From the NCBI RefSeq assembly GCF_019059575.1, contig NW_024881711.1, positions 310,001 to 374,000 of the forward strand: 64,000 nucleotides of DNA, in the 5' to 3' direction. The stretch is from Amphibalanus amphitrite (taxonomy: Eukaryota; Arthropoda; Thecostraca; Balanomorpha; Balanidae). The position numbers and the translations under genes are program-made. Under the pieces are notes generated by a model. That model was not told the DNA's origin and made no database searches. It saw only the letters and a list, made by a program, of their open reading frames with translations. Every line of letters starts with the position of its first letter. The first letter of the stretch is position 1. Below, piece after piece: positions 39,001 through 47,424 of the stretch.

Positions 39001-40424
39001 TTTCGCTCAAATTTTCAGGGAACGTGTCAAATTGATGTAAGAAAAGGTACTGAAAGTTTAGCGGCGCTGCGCGCCGCCGTTTTTGAGATATCGCAAAAAT
39101 TCGCGAGGGGGGGGGGGTAAAATTTACCCCCCCCCCCCCAGCCCCGCGCGGGTTAAAAGTACCGCGCAAAGTAACGGTGGATCCATCCAGCCTGACCGAG
39201 GAAGGGCCTGCTAAATTTGAGTCACCGAAGCAATTGACATCTTCGTCCATTCCACAGGTCAATTGGTTCGGTGACTTTCAAATTATAGCGGGCCCTTCCT
39301 CGGTCAGGCTTGATGCCAACTTTCAATGCAATCGGCCCAGTAGTTACCAAGATATTGCAATTGTTACGAAACCGATACCTCTTCGTATTGCACGTGGCAC
39401 GTGCATAAGGGGTCACCCACATGCATCGGGAATAACCCAATACTTGGTAGAAGGAATGAAGCTACCCTACAAAAATTACCGCAAGTAAATCGGTCAAGTG
39501 GTTGCTGAGATATAAGCCTCTCAAAAGCGTGACCACGGCCGGCCGGCCGCTCATACTCAGAAATTCCTGTTAATCTACAAAAGACTTGGCTCGCTTCGCT
39601 CGCTCCGTAATCAAGGCGGTAAGTTAGAGCCCGGAGGAGACGCAGTCGCACTCCCTCCGGCAGTTACACCCTCCCCACACCCACAGCTAAGTAAAAAAGA
39701 CATGCCCCGTACCTACTGTAGCCTTGCCTTCTGACATTTTCTCCGTCACCGTCTTTTTGCGTCCCGAAGTCCCACCCAGCGCATCTCGCTAAATTTCCTA
39801 CGGTCCTCCGAGTGCCCCCATGTCTTTTCTAGGTCAGTTATCATATATATCAACATGGTACCCAAGACAATCATCATAATGGTTCAACATTGGCAAAAGA
39901 GGCGAAAACTCATTACTTAATTCAACATAAGATTGCTTGCTTGAAAATGATGGCACAGTGTTATAATGTGGCACACCAATGTAAAAAGAAATAACGCAAC
40001 CTCGATGAAATCCTTTACTCGTTATTTGCATTCATTCAACTTGGAGATATAGGCCTCCAAAGTTCGATAAGTTTTTTGGGCCACTCGGTGCATTTTCTCT
40101 AACGATCATGTCGATGCAGTGGGAGCGCCGGCCGTGAATCTGACTGCTGTCCCGTACCTGGAATGGCCTCCAGTTTGTCGAGCGTGCCGCCGGTGTGGCC
40201 CAGGCCGCGGCCGGATACCATGGGCACTTTGAAGCCGAGCGCGGCCAGTGCCGGCGCCAGCGGCAGCGACACCTTGTCGCCGACGCCGCCGGTGCTGTGT
40301 TTGTCGACCACGGTCCAGTCGTCGGGCCAGCGGAGCACTTCGCCCGATCGGGTCATGGCCGCGGTCAGCTGGGTCACCTCGCGCTGCACCATGCCGCGGG
40401 TGTAGATGGCCATCAGCAGAGCGC
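23928..40424 (-). CDS. TYMP: TYMP gene, thymidine phosphorylase, exons 2-7 (complement join of six exons)
   Basis: Thymidine phosphorylase converts thymidine and phosphate to thymine and 2-deoxyribose 1-phosphate. Six minus-strand exons (40158-40424, 35763-35921, 34235-34353, 33329-33710, 32887-33044, 23928-24047) sum to 1205 nt and join in phase to about 400 residues plus stop. Phosphate-site motif [10 protein letters not shown] and family signature [16 protein letters not shown] are in the first. RDVTHTVDS and SSIVSKK supply the substrate-binding Arg, Ser and Lys known from the bacterial enzyme. Human TYMP is 482 and bacterial DeoA 440 residues, so one N-terminal exon is missing; it was not found between 40425 and 64000. 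Exon numbers assume one missing exon. The active-site residues are intact and no coding break is seen, so the gene is probably functional. Confidence 0.93.
24117..24145. repeat. Short perfect hairpin upstream of TYMP exon 7
   Basis: CCGCCAACATGAT and its complement are separated by 3 bp. It lies about 70 bp upstream of the exon 7 acceptor. GCTTATCGGG/TTATCGGG repeats surround it. Confidence 0.6.
24203..24500. mobile_element. Truncated TTAA element, family A
   Basis: TTAA at 24199-24202, tip CCCGCGCTCTGG, and a G/C palindrome at about 24240-24267. The sequence matches the reverse complement of the right third of the copy at 168-1363, including the ATCGCTGATTTTCGA region. The other end is missing. 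Confidence 0.7.
25216..25495. repeat. GGGGTA/GGTAGT array, unit 1
   Basis: About 280 bp of GGGGTAG and TGGTAGG hexamer-type repeats on the plus strand, including runs such as GGGGTAGGGGTAGGGGTAGG that fit the G-quadruplex rule. The six-base period leaves several frames open on both strands; these are not genes. Confidence 0.92.
26447..26776. repeat. GGGGTA/GGTAGT array, unit 2
   Basis: About 330 bp, longer than the unit 1 array and with a different order of GGGGTA, GGTAGT and AGTAGT units, so the arrays have changed length since the duplication. Confidence 0.92.
27080..27290. repeat. Diverged third copy of the 1.28-kb unit start
   Basis: Begins TACTATTTGAGGAGGGTGCG and keeps blocks such as GAAATTTGCACAACTTATAG in the order of units 1 and 2, with many substitutions. 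Confidence 0.6.
27291..28134. other. TYMP intron, nothing recognised
   Basis: No repeat end, domain or gene identified. Short open frames lack any support. Confidence 0.4.
28135..28890. mobile_element. Family A element interior, inverted and truncated
   Basis: Reverse complement of the interior of the copy at 168-1363 (blocks corresponding to about 300-1030), with AGGTCA clusters and a TGACGTCAT at 28787. No ends or TTAA found. Confidence 0.7.
28891..29204. other. TGACCT-rich stretch with a fragment like element K
   Basis: TGACCTGACC-type clusters to 28990, then CCGCTTACCGCGTG and a long C-run at 29125-29136 resembling the start of the element at 18519. No gene. Confidence 0.4.
29205..29890. 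mobile_element. TTAA element, family C, partial
   Basis: Same orientation as the left part of 15713-16400 (TGACCTCGAGGTCACTGA...). The right end GGGGCGCGGG with a GGGGGGCTATGAATAGCCCCC palindrome-like block abuts the next element, sharing a single TAAA (mutated TTAA). The left end is mutated. Confidence 0.6.
30061..31209. mobile_element. CCGACGTCGG palindrome-array element (1149 bp)
   Basis: The ends CCCAGTAAACATGCCGACG and complement are flanked by GT (30059-30060, 31210-31211). The uninterrupted sequence GACGTCAGAGTGACG is present in element C, so the insertion point is exact. Both ends consist of dense CCGACGTCGG and near-matches (30070-30285, 30950-31200). The middle holds a tRNA-like block. 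No coding region. Confidence 0.75.
30843..30915 (+). ncRNA. tRNA-like (SINE-type) sequence
   Basis: TGGTGTAGTGG fits a Pol III A box and GGTTCGAATCC fits a B box at normal spacing. The anticodon arm and acceptor stem do not fold well, so a working tRNA gene is unlikely. A second degraded B-box piece (CTCGAATCCCGCCGCCGG) lies at about 30970. Most likely a tRNA-derived SINE head inside the CCGACGTCGG element. Confidence 0.55.
32158..32375. mobile_element. Fragment of the 13170-13620 TTAA family
   Basis: Matches the internal part of 13170-13620 from its internal TTAA onward (CATAAGTTTTGAGTTGAG...). It ends near the exon 6 minisatellite. Confidence 0.65.
32413..32886 (-). repeat. 27/33-bp minisatellite derived from the TYMP exon 6 donor
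   Basis: About 16 units. On the minus strand each contains GGACAGCCGTGGG, identical to the coding end of exon 6. Two internal units keep the longer form GGGCGCAGGTAT, including the exon 6 donor (donor-like GT at 32794-32795 and 32572-32573); most lack CGCAGGTA. The period is a multiple of three and has no stop, so every frame stays open. Confidence 0.92.
32887..33044 (-). CDS. TYMP: TYMP exon 6
   Basis: Acceptor CGCTCACAG and donor GCGCAG|GTATGT, 158 nt. Reads [20 protein letters not shown] and [16 protein letters not shown], ending [10 protein letters not shown], matching the family's GxGRxxAGDxxDxxVG region near the C-terminus. The 3' edge continues directly into a minisatellite. A second, inverted copy of the same 158 nt lies at 37757-37914. 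Confidence 0.95.
33329..33710 (-). CDS. TYMP: TYMP exon 5
   Basis: Acceptor CTCGACAG and donor GACGCAG|GTGAGC, 382 nt. Reads [20 protein letters not shown], then [11 protein letters not shown] and [17 protein letters not shown], matching human [20 protein letters not shown] and later blocks. It is 284 nt from exon 6 and 524 nt from exon 4. Confidence 0.95.
33821..33990. repeat. 23-bp minisatellite upstream of TYMP exon 5
   Basis: Units of TGCTCTGTGGGGTGAAGCGG with small changes, about seven copies, in the short intron between exons 4 and 5, starting about 110 bp from the exon 5 acceptor. Confidence 0.85.
34043..34232 (-). repeat. 26-bp minisatellite repeating the TYMP exon 4 donor
   Basis: On the minus strand each unit contains CTGGTGAGTATGCCCGACTG. 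The real donor of exon 4 reads ATGCTG|GTGAGTATG. Six further identical CTG|GTGAGTATG sites lie at 26-bp steps (GT at about 34203-34204, 34177, 34151, 34125, 34099, 34073). The first is 30 nt from the true donor. Confidence 0.93.
34235..34353 (-). CDS. TYMP: TYMP exon 4
   Basis: Acceptor ACCCTGCAG and donor ATGCTG|GTGAGT, 119 nt. Reads [20 protein letters not shown] then GAGAF, matching human [20 protein letters not shown]. The Ser and Lys of SIVSKK are substrate contacts in the family. A hAT MITE ends about 35 nt upstream of the acceptor. Confidence 0.95.
34389..34894. mobile_element. hAT-type MITE (506 bp) beside TYMP exon 4
   Basis: ATGATAGC is duplicated at 34381-34388 and 34895-34902, with tips CAGACTGGT and ACCAGTCTG. 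The interior is a degenerate field of TTTGATTCAATCA/TGATTCA units on both strands. The 8-bp duplication and CAG...CTG tips fit hAT. Confidence 0.88.
34903..35456. other. TYMP intron 3, nothing recognised
   Basis: Single-copy-looking sequence ending in a 14-15 bp C-run at about 35431-35445. No coding signal. Confidence 0.4.
35457..35600. repeat. 36-bp minisatellite near the TYMP exon 3 donor
   Basis: About four units of TCCGACTCACACCAGACCTC plus CCCACTCCCCGCCAAA, with variants at both edges. Confidence 0.8.
35665..35709. repeat. CAGCA microsatellite near the TYMP exon 3 donor
   Basis: About nine ACAGC units, some 55 bp downstream (minus-strand sense) of the exon 3 donor. Confidence 0.85.
35763..35921 (-). 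CDS. TYMP: TYMP exon 3
   Basis: Acceptor GCCGCTGCAG and donor CTGCT|GTGAGT, 159 nt. Reads [20 protein letters not shown], then [20 protein letters not shown] and [12 protein letters not shown], matching human [20 protein letters not shown] and AARDVTATVDSLPLI. The Arg of RDVTHTVDS corresponds to a base-binding residue. Confidence 0.95.
36252..37671. mobile_element. TTAA element, family D-like (H copy), with a nested MITE
   Basis: TTAA at 36248-36251; CTAA (mutated) at 37672-37675. The tips are CCCGCGCCCCGCTGGGG and AGCGGGGCGCGGG. Both ends have a palindrome with the same CAGAATCTG centre, unlike the TAAATTTTA centre of its relatives D and I. The interior aligns with D over most of its length, including the AGGTCA arrays. 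Confidence 0.75.
36829..37103. mobile_element. MITE with AGCCGTTTTCACGAC ends, inside element H
   Basis: AGCCGTTTTCACGAC at the left and GTCGTGAAAACGGCT at the right. The insert is absent at the same place in D and I. The interior repeats CAGATCTGCACC/ACCAGATGTGCACC. The target duplication is not clear. A single left end of the same family lies at about 37694. Confidence 0.7.
37757..37914 (+). pseudogene. Inverted copy of TYMP exon 6 inside TYMP intron 2
   Basis: Exactly 158 nt, like exon 6, but on the plus strand, antisense to its own gene. About five substitutions; the frame is open ([34 protein letters not shown]). The donor GCGCAG|GTATGT and one or two minisatellite units are retained, but the acceptor AG is missing (TGTGGC instead of ACAGGC). 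Homology stops at the 5' exon edge. It cannot be spliced into TYMP in this orientation. Confidence 0.85.
37972..39152. mobile_element. TTAA element, family D, inverted near-identical copy
   Basis: TTAA at 37968-37971 and 39153-39156. Reverse complement of 16776-17958 with about 2% difference by eye, including the duplicated tip segment (TCTCCAGCCGAACGCGCGGG). Inserted in the minisatellite tail of the exon 6 copy. AGGTCA arrays at 38136-38161 and 38297-38335. Confidence 0.88.
39188..39310. repeat. Small fold-back with ~50-bp arms
   Basis: AGCCTGACCGAGGAAGGGCC at 39188 pairs with its complement ending at 39310. Arms of about 50 bp have few mismatches and an 18-bp loop. It could fold as a long RNA hairpin; no sign of expression is visible. 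Confidence 0.7.
39311..39640. repeat. Dispersed repeat, inverted relative of 45088-45766
   Basis: Shares, in reverse complement, the blocks around TTCATTCCTTCTACCAAGTA, CGGCCGGCCG and GGAGCGAGCGAAGCGAGC. Non-coding. Confidence 0.7.
39840..40070. repeat. Dispersed repeat, inverted relative of 48360-48590
   Basis: CAACATAAGATTGCTTGCTTG matches CGCCAGCAATCTTATGTTG at 48490 in complement, and GAGATATAGGCCTCCAAAGT matches 48375. The two copies are diverged. Confidence 0.65.
40158..40424 (-). CDS. TYMP: TYMP exon 2
   Basis: Acceptor GTCGTCGGCAG and donor CCAG|GTACGG, 267 nt. Reads [11 protein letters not shown], then [20 protein letters not shown] and [20 protein letters not shown]. These are the phosphate-binding loop and the thymidine/pyrimidine-nucleoside phosphorylase signature. 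The leading GC completes a Gly codon with an exon not found here. The acceptor is preceded almost at once by a 195-bp TG repeat. Confidence 0.96.
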
Positions 40425-40436
40425 CTGCCGACGACA

Positions 40437-40631
<195 letters not shown>

Positions 40632-41253
40632 CAAACGAAATATGTGTGAAAGAGAAAATCAGTCCTGAAAGTTTCACAATGATAGATACTATTCGAATTA
40701 ATCTCATTCAAGGAAAACGACATTTTTCAAATGATTTTTTTCATTTTCACGGGGCAGTTTGCCCAGATGCTCTTCGATCCTCTGCCGTTCACTGTTCACT
40801 GACACTGTTGGCGTTTTTAATCCGGTGGCCATGAGTAAATACTGGCCGGCCGTGAACCGCTACTATAATGCTTCCACTGGTAATAGTCTGGACATATTGG
40901 TGAGGACCGGGCAATTGTAATGATACAACCAATACCTATATAGCCTCAAAAGCGCTAGGTAGGTACCTATTTACACTATTTTTATTTCGTCACCTTGCCG
41001 TCGCACAGGAGTGCTGATCGACAACTCCGCTTCTGTTCCTGTTTTGTTTAGATACGAGCCCTGGGTCGCTTCACTTCCGTTAAGTTGTTTGGGCCATGTG
41101 TCAGCTTTGACATTCCTGTGTAGTAATCCAAACATCTAGACTCCCGGAAAAACGTACTCAGCTGGCCAGTCCACCGAATTCACAAGGCCAAGCATTTCTT
41201 CGGGTACGAAAATGTGCTGTAGGTACCACATGCATTCCAACATGTAGTATAGT
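40632..41253. other. Region upstream of TYMP exon 2, no exon recognised
   Basis: No match to the expected N-terminal helices of thymidine phosphorylase on the minus strand, and no repeat ends. Confidence 0.4.
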
Positions 41254-41306
41254 CACGGACTTATAAATAAACCTATAAATATAAAAAGTTTATTTATACG
41301 TCCGTG
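41254..41306. repeat. 53-bp palindrome with CACGGAC...GTCCGTG ends
   Basis: CACGGACTTATAAATAAAC and GTTTATTTATACGTCCGTG face each other around a 15-bp AT centre. The same CACGGACGTATAAA tip occurs at about 44278 and, inverted, at about 62574-62587. It looks like a minimal relic of that element family. Confidence 0.65.
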
Positions 41307-41784
41307 AGTAAAGTTCGTTTTTTCACAGGGGAGCACTGCCGCTTCAACCCTATTGGCCGTAGTGTCTAACGGTGGCGGCCATATTGCGCAGACCAGGAAC
41401 CGGCTGCCGCCTGTGTTGAGGAATAGGGAATTCGGGACCTCGATTTACGTTTGCGGCCGCCGTATCCGTTACGATCAAGTTACGTGGATACGGAGCCCGG
41501 CATCTTGCGCAGAATTGAGTGGGGAACACGATCGTATCTTCAGAATTCCTCAAATTCACTCGCCGGACCTACATTTGCCCCGGCCGAGGGGGTTGATTGA
41601 ACCCACCTCGCTAATGCGCCGCTAATTAAACTAGAATTAAGCGGTAAAGTGGTCGTATGCGGCAAAGTATAACGCAGAGTGACTGGTAGAAACCCGCTTT
41701 AAAGGTCTCAGGTCAACCGGTGACCTCTGAGGTCAGGTCAAGTGATCTAAGGCACGGGTTCGGTTTTTGGTAAATAACTTCGCC

Positions 41785-42083
41785 AAAAATTCGTATTCGT
41801 ATTCGTATTCGTTTATTAGGGCTTTTCCAACAGAGTGGCTATTACGGCCCAGTCAGTACATGTAAATATCACATTGCTAAAAAAAAACTATGCTAAAAAC
41901 ACATAAGTACACACATATATCGGCACAAAAATGCAAAGAATAAAAGAGTATAAGTCAATCAATGCTGCACTTTAAAATGCTCCATCAGCTGTCGCCTTGA
42001 GGCGGTCGCCGCCACCTCCCGCGGCAAGCCGTTCCAAGCTGCGGCAGCTCGGTATGGGAACTGCCGCCTGGCCACCACAAAAA
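41785..42083 (-). mobile_element. 5'-truncated LINE 3' end with ACGAAT tail
   Basis: On the minus strand the C-terminus of a non-LTR reverse transcriptase ORF is followed by a 3' UTR and an AATAAACGAATACGAATACG tail. The insertion interrupts a GGCCxTTTTT-GCGAAG sequence that is continuous in the family B copy near 14435-14455. Confidence 0.75.
41959..42078 (-). pseudogene. LINE ORF2 C-terminal fragment (39 aa)
   Basis: Reads VVARRQFPYRAAAAWNGLPR, then EVAATASRRQLMEHFK and a stop. The aromatic-R-x-A-x-x-x-WNxLP block is the typical C-terminal tail of jockey/CR1-like reverse transcriptase proteins. Truncated by incomplete reverse transcription. Confidence 0.65.
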
Positions 42084-42754
42084 TGGCCGTAGAGCCGCGA
42101 TTTTGCCATCATCGTGCTCAGCTAGCTCAGGCGCATCGAGTGATATACTTTTTGTTCGGGTCAGGTCAACTTAGGGTGTTGACCTCAGGTCAAGTCAAGT
42201 CAGCACCCACAGGTCACGAAGTTGGTCGAAAGAGGTCATGTCGCATATCATTCGATTCGGCAGGTCTTCCTGAGTCCATTGGTGGCTTTCCCGACTCGCT
42301 AGCTCAATTTGATCGAGAGTTATTGAAGAAAAATTGTGACCCTTGTGACGTCACAAATGACGTCACGCAAGGGCAACAATGCAAATATGAAGCATAGAAC
42401 CTTGCAAGGAGTGCATGAAATCATGATTCTATATGCTTGAGATAGTTTCAGATCATTCTCGGCGCCAAAATAGCAATTTTCATATTTCCCCATTGACTTA
42501 TAAGCGTTTAACGTATTAGTTCCTTGTAGCTGAGGATTTTTTAGGATTTCATCTTGTTCTCCACTCAATTCTGCGTAAGATGCTGGGTTCCGTGTCCACA
42601 TAGCTTGAACGTAACGGATTCAGCGACCGCAAACGTAAATCGAGGTCCCGAATTCCCTATTCCCAACACAGGCGGCGGCCGCTTCCTGGTCTGCGCAACA
42701 TGGCGGCACCGTTGGACACCATCTGGCGCCGATGCGCCTTCCACATTTCTTATC

Positions 42755-43943
42755 GGGGTTACATGAGCACAGTAAATACGTATTTAGCCGCTAATTCGAA
42801 TTAGGAACGCATTACCGACTCATGTATCCACCTGCTAATACGAATCGGCGGTCCGAACAAAATCCGCAGGGAAAGAGGCTTAGAAGCGAATAGGACCGAG
42901 ATACGCATTACAGGAACTATTTCTTTCCAAAAAGAAACATTAAAATGCAAAATAATAGGTATTTTTTCATTTGCTTCTTTTGAAATAATGATTACAAAAA
43001 ATATGTCGGTATTTTGTCAAGTTTTCAAAAATAAATATAGTGAAAACCAAAAAGAAAATATCAAAGTACTTTCAGTTGAAACATTTTTCTGACAGCACTA
43101 CAGACGAATCAAGAGAGGCAAGTGCTCAATGAGTCAAAGCAAGACAACTTTATGTTTAACTTTTTTGTTAAGTTAATTGATTATGTTTTGAGCAGATTAA
43201 ACGCAAAAAAAGGCATAAGATATTAAGTTTTTAATTCAGTCACCTCTATTGCTACGGAAGTGCGCCACATTTGTATTTTATTCCGTTTGTAATGCGCATA
43301 GGGCCGAGAGCCAAACTAGATCCGTTTGACGTCATTAATACGAATTTGCTCATGTAGTCGGTGCACTGAATGCGTTCTTGGGGAGCTGATGCGAATTAGC
43401 GTAGTGCGTATTTGGAAGAACTATTCTTTGCTTACTGGAAGCGTCAAAATGCAAAATACTAAGCATTTTTTATTGGCTGCCTCGTAGAAAATAGCAAAAA
43501 AATGTTGGTATTTTGGTTTAGTCTTTGCATGTGAAATAAAATGAATGAAATATTTTGATAGATAATTTTTTTCTGACCACCCTGCTTTCGCTGCATGGCG
43601 AATCAGTGCCCACTGACTTAAAACAAGAAAACTTTGTTTTCATTTTTTGATTTCATGTTAATTTCAAATGTTTTTGAGCCTATCAAATGATATAAGTATT
43701 TAAAATTTAGTTCAGTCGTCCCGGTAAATGCCGCAACTGCGCCATGACTGTACGCTAATCCTATTCCGTTTGTGATACGAATTACCGGCCGTCGAGGAGT
43801 TAGCCCGGGTGAGCCAACAAGATCCGTTTGACGTAGATAAAACGAATTAGTCTCATGTAACCGGTGCCGTAGATACGTTTGTGGGGAGCTGATGCGCATT
43901 AGCGTAGTGCGTATTTGGAACGGATCGCTCATGTAACCCCGGT
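42755..43943. mobile_element. Element with GGGGTTACATGAGC ends and internal duplication
   Basis: GGGGTTACATGAGC near 42757 faces GCTCATGTAACCCC near 43930. Two diverged internal units repeat TGGGGAGCTGATGCG, TTAGCGTAGTGCGTATTTGG and AAATGCAAAATA (about 42890-43400 and 43430-43910). The target duplication is unclear and no coding region is seen. Confidence 0.65.
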
Positions 43944-44970
43944 AATAGAGTTCAGTTTCTTTTCAAAAGGACTCTGGCTCCAAGTATGTTTTTCGAAAAA
44001 GCACGCGTTTCAGCGAGCAAAACGAGCAAAAACTGAACCAGAGAAAGTCTAACGTCGCCTAATTTTAACATGTGAATTATTCCCAATAATTTCCATACGT
44101 GCGTTTTGGAACCAGATATGAGAACAGTGATGACGTCATGCTGTCGAACTTGTATTGCAATGTAACGTATAACTACCATGGACGAATCCGCTTACTCGAT
44201 TATAACCTCGGGAACAGTGAAAAACGAAGTTTCCCCCAAATTCGTCGAAACTTTGTCCTATCTTACGGACATTGGGTCACGGACGTATAAACTGGACTGA
44301 CAATCCCAATGCACCTCCTATGGAAGATAGTGACGCCGACAAGGCGCCATTTTACGTTGCCAAAAAAAACGTGTCGTGAAAGGTCATCGAGCCAATACAA
44401 TTGGAATTGCGTCTAAACGGATGATCGGATCGAGATGCTGGTGGTACCGTTCGACGTGTAATGCCGGCAGGTGATGATACATGCCACATGTCACCCGGTT
44501 TCACGAGGCGCGTGTTACGTGCCGTCGTGCCGACAAACTCAGGAAGGGCAAAAATCTTTCAGCGACGTTTCAAATCAAACGGAGGGCGGCACAGGTGCCA
44601 AACTCACAGGTCACATGTCCCGGTGTTTGACCACTAACATATGGTATGCCAGGTACCGGGGGGTGCGAAATGCACGTGCTAGGGGCGAAAACCATGTTTT
44701 TAGGAGGCATCCTCCGATTCCGGAAATCCTCGACCTAGGCACACCAAATTCGGCACACTGACACTACTGGACAAGCGTTTTAAGGTGCTGTGCAAATAGG
44801 TGTGCTGAGGTGCACGGTGTGCGACGTGCGTGCTGTGCGCGTGCAATCCTTGTAATGTTGCACCTCGTGTCACGTATGCGGGCAGAACGGGTAGCGCTGG
44901 CATGTTCAAGGAGTCAAATTTACACAGGCCACACAGAATACTCGTACATTGCAGCAACGTCATTGAGTAT

Positions 44971-47080
44971 CAGGGGTAGCCAGTAACAGTTGGTAGCATT
45001 AGGCCAAATGGGCGCTCAAAAACTACTACCCCATAGGGTTTCCATGTTAAATCGACCTTTTTCAAGCGAGCCCCATACGTAAGCTAATTACGGAGCGAGC
45101 GAAGCGAGCGTAGTCTTTCCTTAGATTAACGGAAATTTCTGAGTATGAGCGGCCGGCCGGCCGTGCGGACGCTTTTGCGAGGCTTATATCTCAGCAACCA
45201 CTTGAACGATTTACACGCGGTAATTTTTGTAGGGTAGCTTCATTCCTTCTACCAAGTATTGGACTATTCCCGATGCATGTGGGTGAACCCTTATGCACGT
45301 GCCACGTGCAAAACGAAGAGGTGTCAGTTTTGTAACTGTTGCAATATCTCGGTAACTACTTGGCCGATTGCGCTGGAAGTTGGCATGTAGGTAGGCACCA
45401 ACTAGGCACTGCATATCCATGTGCCAGAGTTGGGGTGCTGCTGCACGTGCGCACGTGCAGGGGTCGTTTCCAGATCTCGAGAACGGCTGGACCGATGGCG
45501 CTCAAATTTGGTACACGGTTAGGGACCAGTTAGTAGGGTGCCGTGCACAAGTCAGTTGGGACCCATTTTGCACGTGCGCACGTGCAGGGTGCCGCTTCCA
45601 GATCTCGAGAACGGCTGGGCCGATTGTGCTCAAATTTGGCACATCGCTAGAGACCGGTTAGTAAGGTGCCGTGCACAAGTCAGTTGGAGGTACCCCCTCG
45701 AAATTTCGCACGTGCAGGCCCACCCTCTCGCTCGCTCCGTTACTCGCCCCAAAAGGCGTTATACTGGTAGATAAAGTGCCAATATTATTGTGCAGGGAAA
45801 GGTAGCCTCAAGCTTCCTCTACAACCTTTCTATCTAGCGTTTTTCGATGCGGAGGCCATAACAGGTCCAAAAAGCATTGGGCGCTGCCCGAGGTACCAAA
45901 AGCCCCTCTATGAGAGCACAAGATCCTGCGCATGCGCAGTGCGCACATTGCCTCAACCCTGTACTAGCGTAAATTAGTGATACTGCTCAGTGCTCACGGA
46001 CTCGCTCAGCCAATCAGCATCCACGATTACATTCATAGATGTCGCTAGCATCACGTAAATGCTGCTTGCGAACACACTTCAAGAATGAAACAGCTGCGCC
46101 ATTCTGCCTTCCGTTGATTCCTTCCATCTTAGTATCAACTATACGCTTTTCAACTAACTTAAGACTAAGTTTTAAACTATGGTTAGTATGTTATTTCTGG
46201 TACATATAATTGAAAAATAACTGCTTTATGAATTTGGCTTTACTCTTCAGAATGGAATACTCTGTTTTTTTTTTCGATATACAAAAAATATATCACCTAC
46301 CCTGTAACTTGTCCAGGTAAAATGGGCGCTTTCCGCGTCGTTGGTGTACCCGTTGTTCTATACAGGGGTAGCCAGTAACAGTTGGTAGCATTAGGCCAAA
46401 TGGGCGCTCAAAAACTACTACCCCATAAGGTTTCCATGTTATATCGACCTTTTTCAAGCGCGCCTCACACGTAAGCTAAAAGATAAAGTGCCAATATTAT
46501 TGTGGGAAAGGTAGCCTCAAGCTTCCTCTACAACCTTTTTATCTAGCATTTTTCGATGCGGAGGCCATAACAGGTCCAAAAAGCATTGGGCGCTGCCCGA
46601 GGTACCAAAAGCCCCTCCATGAGAGCACAAGTTCCTGCGCATGCGCACATTGCCTCAACCCTGTACTGGCGTACGTACATTAGTGATACTGCTCACGGAC
46701 TCGGTCAGCCAATGAGCGTCCCTGATTACATTAATAGATGTCGCTAGCATCACGTAAATCCTGTTTGCGAACACATTTTAAGAATGAAACAGCTGCGCCA
46801 TTTCCGCCTTCCATTGATTCCTTCCATCTTAGTATCAACTATACGCTTTCCAACTAACTTTAGACTAAGTTTTAAACTATGGTTAGTATGTTATTTCTGG
46901 TACATATAATTTAAAAATAACTGCTTTATGAATTTGGCTTTACTCGTCAGAATAGAATACTCTATTTTTCCCATATTCAAAAAATATATCACCTACCATG
47001 TAACTCATCTAGGTAAAATGGGCGCTTCCCGCGTCGTTGGTGTACCCGTTGTTCTATATACCCTGGTTCTATATATCCTG
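44971..47080. mobile_element. Tandem dimer insertion with 9-bp target duplication
   Basis: ATTGAGTAT is duplicated at 44962-44970 and 47081-47089. The insert has two direct copies (44971-46362 and 46363-47080), both starting CAGGGGTAGCCAGTAACAG; the end reads CTATATATCCTG. Copy 1 also carries the 680-bp insert at 45088-45766. Copies share blocks such as CCTGCGCATGCGCA and CACCTACC.TGTAAC. No coding region; superfamily unknown. Confidence 0.75.
45088..45766. mobile_element. GGAGCGAGCG-ended insert within dimer copy 1
   Basis: Absent from copy 2, where GTAAGCTAA runs straight into AGATAAAGTGCC. The ends TTACGGAGCGAGCG and CGCTCGCTCCGTTAC are inverted. It contains three diverged repeats of a CAGATCTCGAGAACGGCTGG-like module and several CACGTGCGCACGTG palindromes. 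Confidence 0.7.
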
Positions 47081-47424
47081 ATTGAGTATATCCATCTCCT
47101 GGTGGACCCCAAAAGTGCATTCTGCGCGTGCAAAAAAAAATTACCCGCTCCGGGCGGCGGGGATGATAGGGACACCCCATGTGGATTTATGTAAATATCT
47201 CAAAAACGGCGTTGCGGAGCGCCGCCGCTTTCGGCACACCTTTTTATACATCTTTTCCACACATGCTGCACAACTTTCAGACCCAGGTCACTCAGGGTCA
47301 GGTCACCAGGTGACGTGAGGTGAAGTGGCCTTGCCATAGAAAAAGTGGTTTCTTTGATAGGTTGGTTTCTGATGGTTTCTTTGCGTTTCGTGTATGATTG
47401 GTTTGATAAATGATTGGTTTCTTT

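Larger units (their letters stand above)
41361..42716. repeat. Fold-back with ~175-bp arms around a family B fragment and a LINE tail
   Basis: Arms at about 41361-41545 and 42540-42716 are imperfect inverted repeats (blocks GGGAATTCGGGACCTCGATT/AATCGAGGTCCCGAATTCCC and CAGAATTGAGTGG/CCACTCAATTCTG). Between them lies an inverted piece of family B (AGGTCA clusters at 41708-41752 and 42160-42215, TGACGTCA sites at 42340-42365). Confidence 0.7.
44276..47320. mobile_element. CACGGACGTATAAA-tipped element, interrupted copy 1
   Basis: Blocks at 44340-44960 and 47081-47310 match, in reverse complement, 62540-60340. The sequence is split by the 2.1-kb insert at 44971-47080. The left tip is CACGGACGTATAAACTGGAC; the right end is not precisely placed. 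Non-coding. Confidence 0.65.
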
